NCBI RefSeq assembly: GCF_022489065.1
Contig: NZ_JAKVTW010000010.1
Coordinates: 62,001-126,000, forward strand
Direction: 5' to 3'
DNA: 64,000 nt
Origin: Vreelandella neptunia
Lineage (GTDB): Bacteria; Pseudomonadota; Gammaproteobacteria; Pseudomonadales; Halomonadaceae
Position numbers and translations under genes: made by a program. The notes under the pieces are model-generated. The model made no database searches. It was not told where the DNA came from and worked only from the letters and a program-made list of their open reading frames with translations. Positions 18,010-26,796 of the stretch are shown in pieces (the stretch's first letter is position 1; each line of letters opens with the position of its first letter).

Positions 18010-19471
18010 GCTCGTCGGTAATCTCCATCACCTTCATGGTATTCGTGCCGCCGTGAGCATTCATATGATCACCACGGGTAAGGATCACATGGTCGCCGAC
18101 GTTCGAGATCCCCATTTTCACCAATAGCTGAAGCGCTTGATCATTAAGTTCGGTAGCGCTCATTTCAGAGGTATCAAACGGCAGCGAAACGACCCCGCGA
18201 TAGAGTGCCATGCGTCGCTGGGCGATGGGATTATGGGCCAAGCCCACAATCGGTAGACCAGAACGAATACGCGAGGCGATCAGCGGCGTGTAGCCCGATG
18301 AGGTCATGCAGGCAATCGCGGTAATGCCGGTCATATGGTTAGCCGCGTACATGGCCGAAAGCGCAATGGTTTCGTCCGGGCGAGTAAAGCCTTCATGGAT
18401 ACGGTGGCCGGACTCTTGGGCTGACTTTTCACGCTCAGCGCCCAGACAAACACGTGACATCGCTTCCACGGTTTCAAGCGGGTAGTCACCTGCAGCGGTT
18501 TCAGCAGAGAGCATGACCGCATCGCTGCCGTCCAGCACCGCGTTGGCAACGTCAAACACTTCCGCACGGGTAGGCAGCGGCGCAGAGATCATGCTTTCCA
18601 TCATCTGCGTGGCAGTAATCACCGCGCGATTCAGCGAGCGGGCGCGCTTGATCATGCGCTTTTGCACGCCGACCAGTTTGGCATCGCCAATTTCTACGCC
18701 AAGATCGCCCCGCGCTACCATTACCGCTTCGGAAGCTTCAATAATGCCATCCAGAGTGGCGTCATCTGCAACTGCTTCGGCGCGTTCAACCTTGGCCACC
18801 AAGCCAATTTCCTTGCCCGCCTCGCCTAATAGGCGGCGCGCTTCAAGCATATCTTCCGCATGGCGAGGGAAGGAGATGGCTAAGTAGTCGACACCGATCT
18901 CAACGGCTGTTTTCAGGTCGATCTTATCTTTATCAGTCAACGCCGGAGCAGAGAGCCCGCCGCCCTGCTTGTTGATGCCTTTATGGTTAGAGAGCTTGCC
19001 GCCCACGACCACGGTGGTATGCACCTGTTGGCCTTCAACGCGGTCCACATCTAACACTACGCGCCCATCGTCTAGCAGCAGGCGGTCACCGGCGGTAACG
19101 TCCTGCGAGAGGGTTTTGTAGTCGCAGCCCACTTGGTGGATATCGCCCGCGTCGCCATCAAGTTCCATATCGAGAATAAACGGTTGGCCCTCTTTCAGCA
19201 CAATGGCGCCATCTCTAAACCGTGCGATACGAATTTTGGGACCTTGCAAATCGCCCAGCGCCGCTACGCTGCGGCCCAGTTTGGCGGCAATTTCACGTAC
19301 TTCGGTTAACCGGCGGCGGTGATCTTCGGCGGTGCCGTGGGAGAAATTGAGACGCACCACATCAACACCCGCCGCGAGCATGGCTTCCAATACACCTTCA
19401 CGGTCGCTGGCAGGCCCAAGGGTGGCGACAATTTTGGTACGACGGATCGAAGAGAAGTGCAGTGCGTTCAT
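17996..19471 (-). CDS. pyk: pyruvate kinase
   Basis: 491 residues, normal for bacterial PykA-type enzymes. It opens with [37 protein letters not shown]. The catalytic Lys region is [10 protein letters not shown] to [11 protein letters not shown], and the signature [24 protein letters not shown] and [10 protein letters not shown] are present. It converts phosphoenolpyruvate plus ADP to pyruvate and ATP. Its 3' end overlaps modA, so modABC and DUF192 may be read from the pyk promoter as well as their own. Confidence 0.97.
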   Translation of the reverse strand: MNALHFSSIRRTKIVATLGPASDREGVLEAMLAAGVDVVRLNFSHGTAEDHRRRLTEVREIAAKLGRSVAALGDLQGPKIRIARFRDGAIVLKEGQPFILDMELDGDAGDIHQVGCDYKTLSQDVTAGDRLLLDDGRVVLDVDRVEGQQVHTTVVVGGKLSNHKGINKQGGGLSAPALTDKDKIDLKTAVEIGVDYLAISFPRHAEDMLEARRLLGEAGKEIGLVAKVERAEAVADDATLDGIIEASEAVMVARGDLGVEIGDAKLVGVQKRMIKRARSLNRAVITATQMMESMISAPLPTRAEVFDVANAVLDGSDAVMLSAETAAGDYPLETVEAMSRVCLGAEREKSAQESGHRIHEGFTRPDETIALSAMYAANHMTGITAIACMTSSGYTPLIASRIRSGLPIVGLAHNPIAQRRMALYRGVVSLPFDTSEMSATELNDQALQLLVKMGISNVGDHVILTRGDHMNAHGGTNTMKVMEITDEHAKS

Positions 19472-19576
19472 AATATTCCAACCATGCTAATGAGCGTGTA
19501 GTGACTCTGTTTAATAACACTAGCTTATCAGTTTAACGCGTTCTATATGACAGCCCTGCAACAGGAAATGTACGTA

Positions 19577-20065
19577 TTATTCCAACATAACGGTAATTGC
19601 CAGGGGAAACTCATCGCAGTTATTGCCATCGCCGCCCCGATCCACCACCAAGAACTCGCCTTCACGTTCTAGCACTGACTGAATGGCATGCCAAGTGCCC
19701 GCGCGGTAATTCACGCCTTGGCGACCATCGGTCACAAAAGCACGCACATCGTCAGGGTTAATATGCTCACCCGGCGGTGCCACCACGACAATAAACTGCT
19801 CCTGATGTAGCGGCATAAATGCTTGGCTGCCCTGGGGGTGGCGCTCTAGAAAGGTGAGTTCAAGCGGCAGTGTTACTGGCTGGCTGACGAAGATATTAAT
19901 CAGCGTATGGGCGTTTTCGCCCAGGGTTTCGACCTTTGCCAAGTCATGATGGCGCTGGGTACGCCCGGCGTTGATGGGGAAAGATGCTGAGGTACGCGCA
20001 TCCAACACATCGCCAAAGAGAGCGAAGGCTTCAGCCGTTAATGGCTCGGCTTTTAGTGTCAACAT
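19577..20065 (-). CDS. allA: ureidoglycolate lyase
   Basis: 162 residues, the usual AllA size. Recognisable stretches: LTAEAFALFGDVLDA, INAGRTQRHHDLA, LERHPQGSQAFMPL, and VNYRAGTWHAIQSVL with FLVVDRGGDGNNCDE. It splits (S)-ureidoglycolate into glyoxylate and urea, the last step of allantoin breakdown. The gene is 9 bases after the ureidoglycine aminohydrolase gene, and both are probably driven from the promoter carrying the TTGTATACAA site at 20945-20960. Its glyoxylate would feed the C2 genes further along the window. Confidence 0.93.
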   Translation of the reverse strand: MLTLKAEPLTAEAFALFGDVLDARTSASFPINAGRTQRHHDLAKVETLGENAHTLINIFVSQPVTLPLELTFLERHPQGSQAFMPLHQEQFIVVVAPPGEHINPDDVRAFVTDGRQGVNYRAGTWHAIQSVLEREGEFLVVDRGGDGNNCDEFPLAITVMLE

Positions 20066-20074
20066 GAGGGCTCC

Positions 20075-20905
20075 TTAGCGTGACGACAGTTTGAGAGAAG
20101 CGTGGCGATTAACATCTTTATACAACAAATACCGGAACGGCCCTGGGCCAGCGGCGTAGCAGGCCTGGGGGCAGAAGGCTCGCAACCACATAAAGTCACC
20201 TGCTTCTACTTCTACCCAGTTTTGATTTAAGTGATAAACGGCTTTGCCCTCAAGCACGTAGAGGCCATGTTCCATTACATGGGTTTCATCGAAGGGAATT
20301 ACGCCGCCAGGCTGAAAGGTCACGATATTGACGTGCATATCGTGGCGTACATCCGCAGGGTCGACAAACCGCGTGGTGGCCCACCGCCCTTCAGTGCCCG
20401 GCATCTCGATAGGGGCAATGTCCTGCTCGTTGGTGACAAACGCCTGTGGCACTTCAAGCCCCTCCACAAACTCATACGCTTTGCGCACCCAGTGAAAGCG
20501 AACCGGTTCATTAGACTCGTTGCGCACCTGCCAACTACTACCAGGAGGAATAAACGCATAGCCGCCGGGCCTCATGGTGTGGCGCTCGTCCGCTAAGGTA
20601 AGTGTTAACTCACCTTCTACAATAAACAGTACGCCTTCCGCCTGAGGGTCCGGCTCGGGCTTATCACTACCGCCCTGGGGCAGAACTTCCATAATGTACT
20701 GGGAGAATGTTTCGGCGAAGCCTGATAGCGGCCGCGCCAGCACCCATAGCCGGGTACCTTCCCAGAACGGCAGGTTGCTTGTGACGATATCGCGCATCAC
20801 ACCTTTGGGAATCAGCGCGTACGCCTCAGTGAATACAGCACGGTCAGCGGTTATTTGGGTTTGTGGCGGGTGCCCGCCGGTGGGGGCGTAGTAGTTAGCT
20901 GGCAT
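20075..20905 (-). CDS. allE: (S)-ureidoglycine aminohydrolase
   Basis: 276 residues, a double-cupin protein. Features: MPANYYAPTGGHPPQTQI at the N-terminus, the first cupin around EGVLFIVEGELTLTLADERH, and a C-terminal cupin with the metal-ligand pattern PFDETHVMEHGLYVLEGKAV. UGHY/AllE removes ammonia from (S)-ureidoglycine to give (S)-ureidoglycolate, the substrate of AllA encoded next. The enzyme that makes ureidoglycine from allantoate is not in this window. The palindromic operator begins about 40 bases before its start. Confidence 0.92.
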   Translation of the reverse strand: MPANYYAPTGGHPPQTQITADRAVFTEAYALIPKGVMRDIVTSNLPFWEGTRLWVLARPLSGFAETFSQYIMEVLPQGGSDKPEPDPQAEGVLFIVEGELTLTLADERHTMRPGGYAFIPPGSSWQVRNESNEPVRFHWVRKAYEFVEGLEVPQAFVTNEQDIAPIEMPGTEGRWATTRFVDPADVRHDMHVNIVTFQPGGVIPFDETHVMEHGLYVLEGKAVYHLNQNWVEVEAGDFMWLRAFCPQACYAAGPGPFRYLLYKDVNRHASLKLSSR

Positions 20906-20944
20906 TTTTTAACCTATATAACGTAGTAAAAACAGACGACATAT

Positions 20945-20960
20945 ATCTTGTATACAAGAT
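20945..20960. promoter_or_regulatory. GntR-type operator, perfect 16-bp palindrome
   Basis: ATCTTGTATACAAGAT is a perfect palindrome between allE (minus) and the YfcC gene (plus). The core TTGTATACAA recurs at 27807, 27999 and, with mismatches, at 40548 and 41240, always ahead of purine-catabolism genes. FCD-type GntR regulators typically bind such sites; the GntR at 38144-38878 is the obvious candidate. Confidence 0.7.
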
Positions 20961-21063
20961 TAACGGAGCACAATAAAGTGATCTTTAGCCGTGCTTCCTG
21001 CCCGTTTATACACGGACACATTCAAAGGCCTTGTGAAACACTCCTCCCAATAGTAACTTCTTT

Positions 21064-21079
21064 AGAAACTTTCGTTTCA
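21064..21079. promoter_or_regulatory. candidate RpiR operator upstream of yfcC
   Basis: AGAAACTTTCGTTTCA contains the inverted repeat GAAAC-N4-GTTTC. The identical 16 bases occur at 25690-25705 upstream of the ABC importer. This copy is about 110 bases before the YfcC start. An RpiR regulator gene lies at 25897-26772. Confidence 0.6.
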
Positions 21080-21186
21080 TAATTCCAAGATCATACGAGC
21101 ATGTCCAAAACAGCAACCTCGATGCGGCATGACATCCGCTCACCGTTGCCCAGGTCAGCTACTTATAACAAACGCGAGGCACAAGC

Positions 21187-22629
21187 ATGTCCCAACAATC
21201 GCCCTCTTCCCCAGAAAGCCGAGCGCCGAAAAAAAGCTGGTGCCGAATCCCGGATATTTACGTGGTGCTGTTCATATTTATCGGCCTGGCCGCGATAGCA
21301 ACGCATTTTGTACCTGCCGGGCAGTTCGAGCGTGTTCCGGGCCCGAACGGACGAATCACTATTGACCCCACCACTTATGAGCAGATCGCTTCGTCCCCGG
21401 TTGGTCTCGTCGATTTCATGCTGGCAATCCCAAATGGCTTGATGAGTGCCGGGGAAGTCGTCTTTTTTACCTTTATGATCGGCGGTATATTCATGGTGCT
21501 AAGGCGCACCGGCATTATTGAAATAGGGGTGGATAAGTTAACGCGCCGCTTTGCGCAAAAGAGCCTGCTCACTATCCCCGTGCTGATGACGGTGTTTGCC
21601 CTCATCGCAACCGTTATCGGCACCCAAGAGTTAGCCCTGGTCTATGTGCCGGTCATCTTGCCGTTGATGATTGCCTTGCGCTTTGATTCCGTCACCGCCG
21701 CGGCGGTGGCCCTCTGCGCCACCACGGTTGGGTTCACAACGGGAGTGCTCAACCCCATTAACACCGGCCTAGGCCAGCAGTTGTCAGACCTGCCTCTCTA
21801 TTCCGGTTATGGTCTGCGCATCATGGCGTTTGTGGTGATGCTAGCCGCGGCCATTTTCTTCGTTATGCGCTACGCCCGCAGTGTGCGCCAGACACCGGCT
21901 CTTAGCCTGATGAGCAGCGACGCCACCGAGTCTGAAAAACGCTCGCTTTATCAACATGCTGACAATAGCCCGGCCTTAATCGCCAGCGCTCGCCAGAAGC
22001 TGGCGGCCATCGCCACCTTCGCCTTCTTCGCGGTACTCGTTTACGGCGTACTGCAGCAAGGCTGGTTCATGATGGAGATGGCGGGCCTGTTTATCATCAT
22101 GGGCATCGTGGTCGGCCTTATTGCGGGGCTCGATACCGACGAAATATGCGCAGGGTTTAACCAAGGCTTTCGCGACGTATTAGTCGGGGCCATGATCGCT
22201 GGCGTCGCGCGGGGCGTTGCCGTGATGCTGGAAGATGGCCAGATCATGGATACGCTGGTGTTTGGGCTTGGCAATCTCGTCGGTGGCCTGCCCACCCTGC
22301 TCTCCGCGATTGGCATGTTCTTCGCCCAGCTCGGTTTTAACTTCATCGTCCCTTCCGGCAGTGGCCAGGCCCTGGTGACGATGCCGCTGATGGCACCGCT
22401 TTCCGACATTATCGGCGTGACACGCCAAACGTCGGTGCTGGCTTTCCAGCTGGGTGACGGCATCGGCAATATCTTCTACCCAACCTCGGGCTACTTCATG
22501 GCGACCCTGGCGCTGGCGGGGGTGCCGTGGCAAAAGTGGGTCAAATTCTTCTTCCCACTTTTTTGCGTATGGATCGTGATTGCCCTGGGCTTTCTTATCT
22601 TTGCCCAGGCAACACAGTGGACCGGCTAG
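21187..22629 (+). CDS. YfcC/DcuC-family carrier
   Basis: 480 residues with about 11-12 helices. Features: IPDIYVVLFIFIGLAAIATHFVPAGQFER, a short periplasmic loop, GEVVFFTFMIGGIFMVLRRTG, and the conserved TVIGTQELALVYVPVILPLM, VGFTTGVLNPINTGLGQ, FIVPSGSGQALVTMPLMAPLSD and GDGIGNIFYPTSGYFM. This is the C4-dicarboxylate anaerobic carrier superfamily (PF03606), whose YfcC members mostly have unknown substrates. Its position opposite allE, with operators of two regulators in the shared upstream region, suggests an intermediate or product of purine breakdown, such as ureidoglycolate or allantoate. That is inference. Confidence 0.88.
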   Translation: MSQQSPSSPESRAPKKSWCRIPDIYVVLFIFIGLAAIATHFVPAGQFERVPGPNGRITIDPTTYEQIASSPVGLVDFMLAIPNGLMSAGEVVFFTFMIGGIFMVLRRTGIIEIGVDKLTRRFAQKSLLTIPVLMTVFALIATVIGTQELALVYVPVILPLMIALRFDSVTAAAVALCATTVGFTTGVLNPINTGLGQQLSDLPLYSGYGLRIMAFVVMLAAAIFFVMRYARSVRQTPALSLMSSDATESEKRSLYQHADNSPALIASARQKLAAIATFAFFAVLVYGVLQQGWFMMEMAGLFIIMGIVVGLIAGLDTDEICAGFNQGFRDVLVGAMIAGVARGVAVMLEDGQIMDTLVFGLGNLVGGLPTLLSAIGMFFAQLGFNFIVPSGSGQALVTMPLMAPLSDIIGVTRQTSVLAFQLGDGIGNIFYPTSGYFMATLALAGVPWQKWVKFFFPLFCVWIVIALGFLIFAQATQWTG

Positions 22630-22661
22630 AAGCGAACCGACTAGAAGTAACCGGCTAGAGC
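22621..22661. repeat. short degenerate tandem repeat across two convergent stops
   Basis: Three near-copies of accggctagaag run from the last codons of yfcC through the 25-base gap into the end of the ABC ATPase gene (22621, 22636, 22650). Each copy carries ctag. It overlaps both stop codons; no role can be assigned. Confidence 0.5.
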
Positions 22662-23383
22662 ACCGCTGAGATAAATTGCTTCAGCTCCGGCGTTTGCGGA
22701 TTGCTGAACAGCTCGCTGGGGGCGCCCTCTTCATGGATGCGCCCCTGGTGCATAAACACCACGCGGTCGGCCACGTCACGGGCAAAGCTCATCTCATGGG
22801 TGACCAGGATTAGCGTCATGCCCTCGGCTGCCAAAGCTTCCAGCACTCGTAGCACTTCCCCGACCAATTCAGGGTCAAGCGCTGACGTCACTTCATCGCA
22901 GAGCATCACCTTGGGACGCATCGCCAGCGCCCTAGCAATCGCCACGCGCTGCTGCTGACCGCCGGATAGCTGGGCCGGGTAGGCATCGTACTTGTCTGAG
23001 AGGCCAACTTTCTCAAGCACTTCACGGGCGATTTTCTCAACCTCAGCCTTGCCTTCGCCGCGCACCACCAACGGTGCCAAACAGACGTTTTCACCCACGG
23101 TTTTATGGGGAAACAGGTTAAAGCTTTGAAACACCATGCCCACGTTTTCGCTTAGCTCTTTGGGCGACATCGACGCCGCATCAAGCTGTTTATCGGCAAT
23201 GGTGATCTCGCCGCTGTCGTGTTTTTCCAGCTGATTCAGGCAGCGCAGCAGAGTGCTTTTACCCGAACCGCTGCGGCCAATAATCGCCACCACTTCGCCT
23301 TGCGCAACCGAAAGGTTAATACCTTTAAGCACTTCCAGGTCGCCAAAGGCTTTATGAACGTTATCAACGTAAACCAGCGTCAT
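22655..23383 (-). CDS. polar amino acid ABC transporter ATPase
   Basis: About 242 residues: Walker A GRSGSGKS, Q-loop VFQSFNLFPHKTV, signature LSGGQQQRVAIARALAM, Walker B VMLCDEVTSALDPE and switch His VTHEMSFARDV, all as in GlnQ/HisP. The start at 23383 has GGAG ahead and overlaps the permease gene by 20 bases; the longer frame adds 26 residues unlike the family. It powers the importer made by the three genes upstream. Confidence 0.93.
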   Translation of the reverse strand: MTLVYVDNVHKAFGDLEVLKGINLSVAQGEVVAIIGRSGSGKSTLLRCLNQLEKHDSGEITIADKQLDAASMSPKELSENVGMVFQSFNLFPHKTVGENVCLAPLVVRGEGKAEVEKIAREVLEKVGLSDKYDAYPAQLSGGQQQRVAIARALAMRPKVMLCDEVTSALDPELVGEVLRVLEALAAEGMTLILVTHEMSFARDVADRVVFMHQGRIHEEGAPSELFSNPQTPELKQFISAVL

Positions 23384-24020
23384 AGAGCTTTTTCTCCAGA
23401 TAGCGCGCGTAGCAGGAAAGTGGGTAGCACAGCGCGAAGTAAAGCAGGGCCACAAGGGCAAAAATGGTAAAGGGTTCGAAGGTGGCGTTATTGAGCATGG
23501 TGCCCGCCTTGGTCAGCTCGACAAAGCCAATGATAGAGGCCAGTGCCGTGCCTTTGATGACCTGTACCGAGAAACCCACGGTGGGCGGAATCGAAAGCCG
23601 CAGCGCCTGAGGCAGAATCACATGGCGCATGGTCTGGAAGTAGTTCATGCCCAGCACCCGCGACGCGTGCCACTGCCCTTTGGCCACTGCCTCTAAACAG
23701 CCTCGCCAGATGTCACATAGAAAGGCACTGATAAACAGCGTTAGTGCGATGGAAGCCGCCAGCCAGGCAGAAATCGGATGCCCCATGGCGGCGGCGCCGA
23801 AGAAGATCAAGAACAGCTGCATCAATAGCGGCGTGCCCTGGAATAGATCCACATAAAGAGACGTTAAGCGCTGCAGCCAGCGGTTGCTGGAGAGACGCAT
23901 AAAGGTCAACAGCAGCCCCACCGTCGCACCGCCCACAAAGGCAATCAGCGACAGCACAATGGTCCAGCGGGTTGCCAGCAACAGGTTGCGCAGAATATCC
24001 CATAAGGTGAACTCAATCAT
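23364..24020 (-). CDS. polar amino acid ABC transporter permease
   Basis: 218 residues, HisM/GlnP family, with about five helices. It has YVDLFQGTPLLMQLFLIFFG near the start and the EAA loop with GQWHASRVLGMNYFQTMRHVILPQALRLSIPP. The start overlaps the preceding permease gene by 4 bases. It forms a heterodimeric pore with that protein. Confidence 0.92.
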   Translation of the reverse strand: MIEFTLWDILRNLLLATRWTIVLSLIAFVGGATVGLLLTFMRLSSNRWLQRLTSLYVDLFQGTPLLMQLFLIFFGAAAMGHPISAWLAASIALTLFISAFLCDIWRGCLEAVAKGQWHASRVLGMNYFQTMRHVILPQALRLSIPPTVGFSVQVIKGTALASIIGFVELTKAGTMLNNATFEPFTIFALVALLYFALCYPLSCYARYLEKKLYDAGLR

Positions 24021-24694
24021 CGTTGCTCTCCTTGCTGATAGGCGAATACGCGCTTGCCCACCAGCATAAAGCTGCGCCGCATACCGAAGGCGAGGAGCAA
24101 ATAGACCAGCGTGATCAGCAGGTAGACTTCAAAGCTGCGGAAATTGCGCGACTGAATAAAGTTAGCGGCATAGGTCAAGTCAAATACCGAGATCTGCGAC
24201 ACCACCGCCGAACCGAGCATCACGATAATCGACTGGCTAATCAGCGCCGGGTAAACCCGTGCAAAAGCAGGCACCAGCACCACATGGCGATAGCTTTGCA
24301 GCGTGGTCATACCCAGCGCTCGCCCGGCCTCCAGCTGGCCTTTCGCCGTGGCACTAATACCGGCGCGCAGAATCTCGGCGCTGTAAGCGGCCAAGTTGAG
24401 CGTCATGGCGATGAACGCCGCGGTGATAGCATCGATTTTGATGCCCAGCCCCGGCAGGCCAAAGAAGATAAAAAACAGTTGCACAATAAAAGGCGTGTTG
24501 CGGGTCAATTCGACGTAGCCGCCTAGCCCCCAACGCACCCATGGCTGTGCGTTCACACGTAAATACGCCACCGCCACTGCCAGCGCTAGCCCCGTCAAAG
24601 TGGTCACCAAGGTCAATATGACCGTGGTGGTAAGACCTTTCAGGAGCTCACTGACGTAGGGCAACAGGGTAAGAAAGTCGAGTGTTGGCCCCAT
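24017..24694 (-). CDS. polar amino acid ABC transporter permease
   Basis: 225 residues, HisQ/GlnP family. Features: YVELTRNTPFIVQLFFIFFGLPGLG and the EAA loop GQLEAGRALGMTTLQSYRHVVLVPAFARVYPALISQ. It is 8 bases after the binding-protein gene and overlaps the second permease by 4 bases. Confidence 0.92.
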   Translation of the reverse strand: MGPTLDFLTLLPYVSELLKGLTTTVILTLVTTLTGLALAVAVAYLRVNAQPWVRWGLGGYVELTRNTPFIVQLFFIFFGLPGLGIKIDAITAAFIAMTLNLAAYSAEILRAGISATAKGQLEAGRALGMTTLQSYRHVVLVPAFARVYPALISQSIIVMLGSAVVSQISVFDLTYAANFIQSRNFRSFEVYLLITLVYLLLAFGMRRSFMLVGKRVFAYQQGEQR

Positions 24695-24702
24695 AATGAA
24701 CC

Positions 24703-25557
24703 TCAGCTACCGAAATTTTCAGGCAGGTCGGCGCTGAACCAGCGCTGAGACATCTCATTCAAGGTGCCATCTTCCAAACCTTGCGCGATCAGGCGGTTCA
24801 CTTCTTCCATCAAGGCAGGCTCGTTTTTATTCATGCCCACGTAGCAAGGTGAATCCTTAAGCTGGTACACCAACGACGGCGCACGGTCGCTATTACGCTC
24901 GGCGATCTCGGCGGCAACTACATTACCGGTGGCGACGTAATCGACCTGCCCGGAAAGAAACGCAGAGATGGTGGTGGCGTTGTCTTCAAAGCGTTGAACG
25001 GTGGTGGAATCAGGGGCAATCTCAGAAAGCTCCATATCTTCCACGGCACCCCGGGTAACACCGATGGTTTTATCGGCTAAGCCTTCCGGGCCTTCGACGC
25101 TTTCATCTTCATCAGCACTAAACACACCTAAGAAGAACGGCGCGTAGGCGTCTGAAAAGTCGATCGCCGCTTCGCGTTCCGGGTTCTTACCCAGGCTGGA
25201 GATCACTAAATCCGCCTGACCAGTCTGCAGATAGGGAATACGGTTCGCGCTGGTTACGGTGATTAGCTCCACCTCAACCCCCATCTCTTCAGCGAGATAG
25301 TTGGCCATATCAATATCGTAGCCGCGGGGTTCCAGGTTGGTTCCTACCGAACCAAACGGCGGAAAATCCTGCGGCACAGCAATGCGAATAGTGCCACGTG
25401 ATTCGATATCTTCCAGCGCATCCGCCTGAACATTGGGGCTGGTGGTTACAGCACCCAAGGCAACAGCGGCGCTCAAGCCAGTGGCTAATACGCTGGACTG
25501 TAGACGCTTGAAGCGGCGGGTAAAGGAGTTATTGAAGCGGTGCGATAACGTTTGCAT
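24703..25557 (-). CDS. periplasmic amino-acid-type binding protein (SBP family 3)
   Basis: About 284 residues. The start at 25557 has AGGAGA ahead. The N-terminus is long and basic before a hydrophobic stretch ending near SPNVQA. The mature part shows RGTIRIAVPQDFPPFGSVG, EPRGYDIDMANYLAEEMGVEVEL, NRIPYLQTGQADLVISSLGKNPEREAAIDFSDAY and a pair of cysteine-free lobes typical of HisJ/GlnH. The ligand is not determinable. Its place in a purine-nitrogen cluster, next to an RpiR gene and sharing a 16-bp site with yfcC, hints at a ureide or a small amino compound rather than an ordinary amino acid; that is inference. Confidence 0.9.
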   Translation of the reverse strand: MQTLSHRFNNSFTRRFKRLQSSVLATGLSAAVALGAVTTSPNVQADALEDIESRGTIRIAVPQDFPPFGSVGTNLEPRGYDIDMANYLAEEMGVEVELITVTSANRIPYLQTGQADLVISSLGKNPEREAAIDFSDAYAPFFLGVFSADEDESVEGPEGLADKTIGVTRGAVEDMELSEIAPDSTTVQRFEDNATTISAFLSGQVDYVATGNVVAAEIAERNSDRAPSLVYQLKDSPCYVGMNKNEPALMEEVNRLIAQGLEDGTLNEMSQRWFSADLPENFGS

Positions 25558-25689
25558 TAAGCTCTCCTGGCAGGCGCATGTTCTGCAAAATCTTGGTTTT
25601 GCTAGAGACAATTCGCTGACTAATTAGCAGTGGTGGTCTTGGCAATGGAAGCAAAGCGAATGAAAGCTTTGTTGCACAAAATCTAACAA

Positions 25690-25705
25690 AGAAACTTTCG
25701 TTTCA
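25690..25705. promoter_or_regulatory. candidate RpiR operator upstream of the ABC importer
   Basis: AGAAACTTTCGTTTCA, identical over 16 bases to 21064-21079. It lies about 135 bases before the binding-protein start and about 190 bases after the RpiR stop. Confidence 0.6.
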
Positions 25706-25896
25706 CTGATTAATTAAAAGCAATCGCGATACCAGAAATAGCTAACTTTTTTTATAACAGCAGTTTAGCGGCCATGCTTAGCCGCAATGCGGTTGACACC
25801 GCATCGGGAGGAGAGTTTGAATAAAGGTAGGCACAACGTCTTGGTGCAGTTTTAATTCATCAAAAGGACGCGATGCACCATGCTGGAGCAAAGGTT

Positions 25897-26772
25897 CTAC
25901 TGGGCACTCCAATCAACGCTCATGGTGGGCGCTTCCAGCTCACTGAGGTCGGAATAAATATCGCTGATCGCGCTAATTCGCTCGCGGCCTTCCGCAAGGC
26001 GACGGTGCAGCACCCCATTGGCAATCAGGCAGATCAGGCTATTGGCGGTGGCGTAGCTATCGAACGCAGAGAGGCTTTCCAACGGCGTTTCAAAGAACCA
26101 CGCTACCTGAGAGGCAAAATTGACGGCAGTAGGGTCCGCAATGAGAGCCACTTGGGCCGGCGAGCGCTCAAGTGCTTCCACCAGTGCAGCAAACGCTGCG
26201 GGGCGACGGCGAAAACCAAACAGCACCACCACATCCTGCTCGCTAAGGTCGACAATCTCCTCGGCCAATGACTGGTTGGGTTGCGGTACCACACGCACCT
26301 GGGTACGTGCCTGGATCAGCTGCTGGCGAAAATGTAGCGCTAGAGGGTAGCTGTTTCGAAAGCCGATCACGACCACATGACGCGCCTTATCCAAGCGTTC
26401 CACCAAGGCTGAAAAATCCTGATGGGCAATGCTATTTAAACAGCGCTGCAAGTTATCTTGCTCCCGCTGCAAATGACGTTGGAATGGTGCGCCCGCCTCT
26501 TCTTGCATGGCGTTGGCGTCGATCACTAACGGCACACCGAGATTACGCAGTTGGCGGGCATGATCCTTAACGGTGCGGTAGCTCTCGAACCCCAGCCGCT
26601 TGAACAAGCGGCTAACCGTCGATTTGGAAACGCCGGTTAAGCGCGCTAAATCAGCGGCGCTATATACCGCCAGATCATCAAAATGATCAAGGATAAAGCT
26701 TGCTACGCGCTGCTCCTGGGCGCTTAACTCGTCAAACTGAGCAGTAATTCGCTGTCCTATATGCGGCGTCAT
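25897..26772 (-). CDS. MurR/RpiR family transcriptional regulator
   Basis: 291 residues. The N-terminal HTH_6 domain shows LSAQEQRVASFILDHFDDLAVYSAADLARLTGVSKSTVSRLFKRLGF. A C-terminal SIS domain (about 125-260) has HVVVIGFRNSYPLALHFRQQL and EQDVVVLFGFRRRP. RpiR proteins sense phosphosugars or other small metabolites. The gene starts 24 bases after puuE, so the two are probably one transcript. The likely targets are the ABC importer and yfcC, which share an identical 16-bp site. Confidence 0.9.
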   Translation of the reverse strand: MTPHIGQRITAQFDELSAQEQRVASFILDHFDDLAVYSAADLARLTGVSKSTVSRLFKRLGFESYRTVKDHARQLRNLGVPLVIDANAMQEEAGAPFQRHLQREQDNLQRCLNSIAHQDFSALVERLDKARHVVVIGFRNSYPLALHFRQQLIQARTQVRVVPQPNQSLAEEIVDLSEQDVVVLFGFRRRPAAFAALVEALERSPAQVALIADPTAVNFASQVAWFFETPLESLSAFDSYATANSLICLIANGVLHRRLAEGRERISAISDIYSDLSELEAPTMSVDWSAQ

Positions 26773-26796
26773 AACGTCCTATTCTGCATAATCTAA

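Noticed and set aside
25873..26271. 132-codon open frame opposite the RpiR gene
   Set aside because: It is antisense to a clear RpiR coding region; the translation has no recognisable domain.
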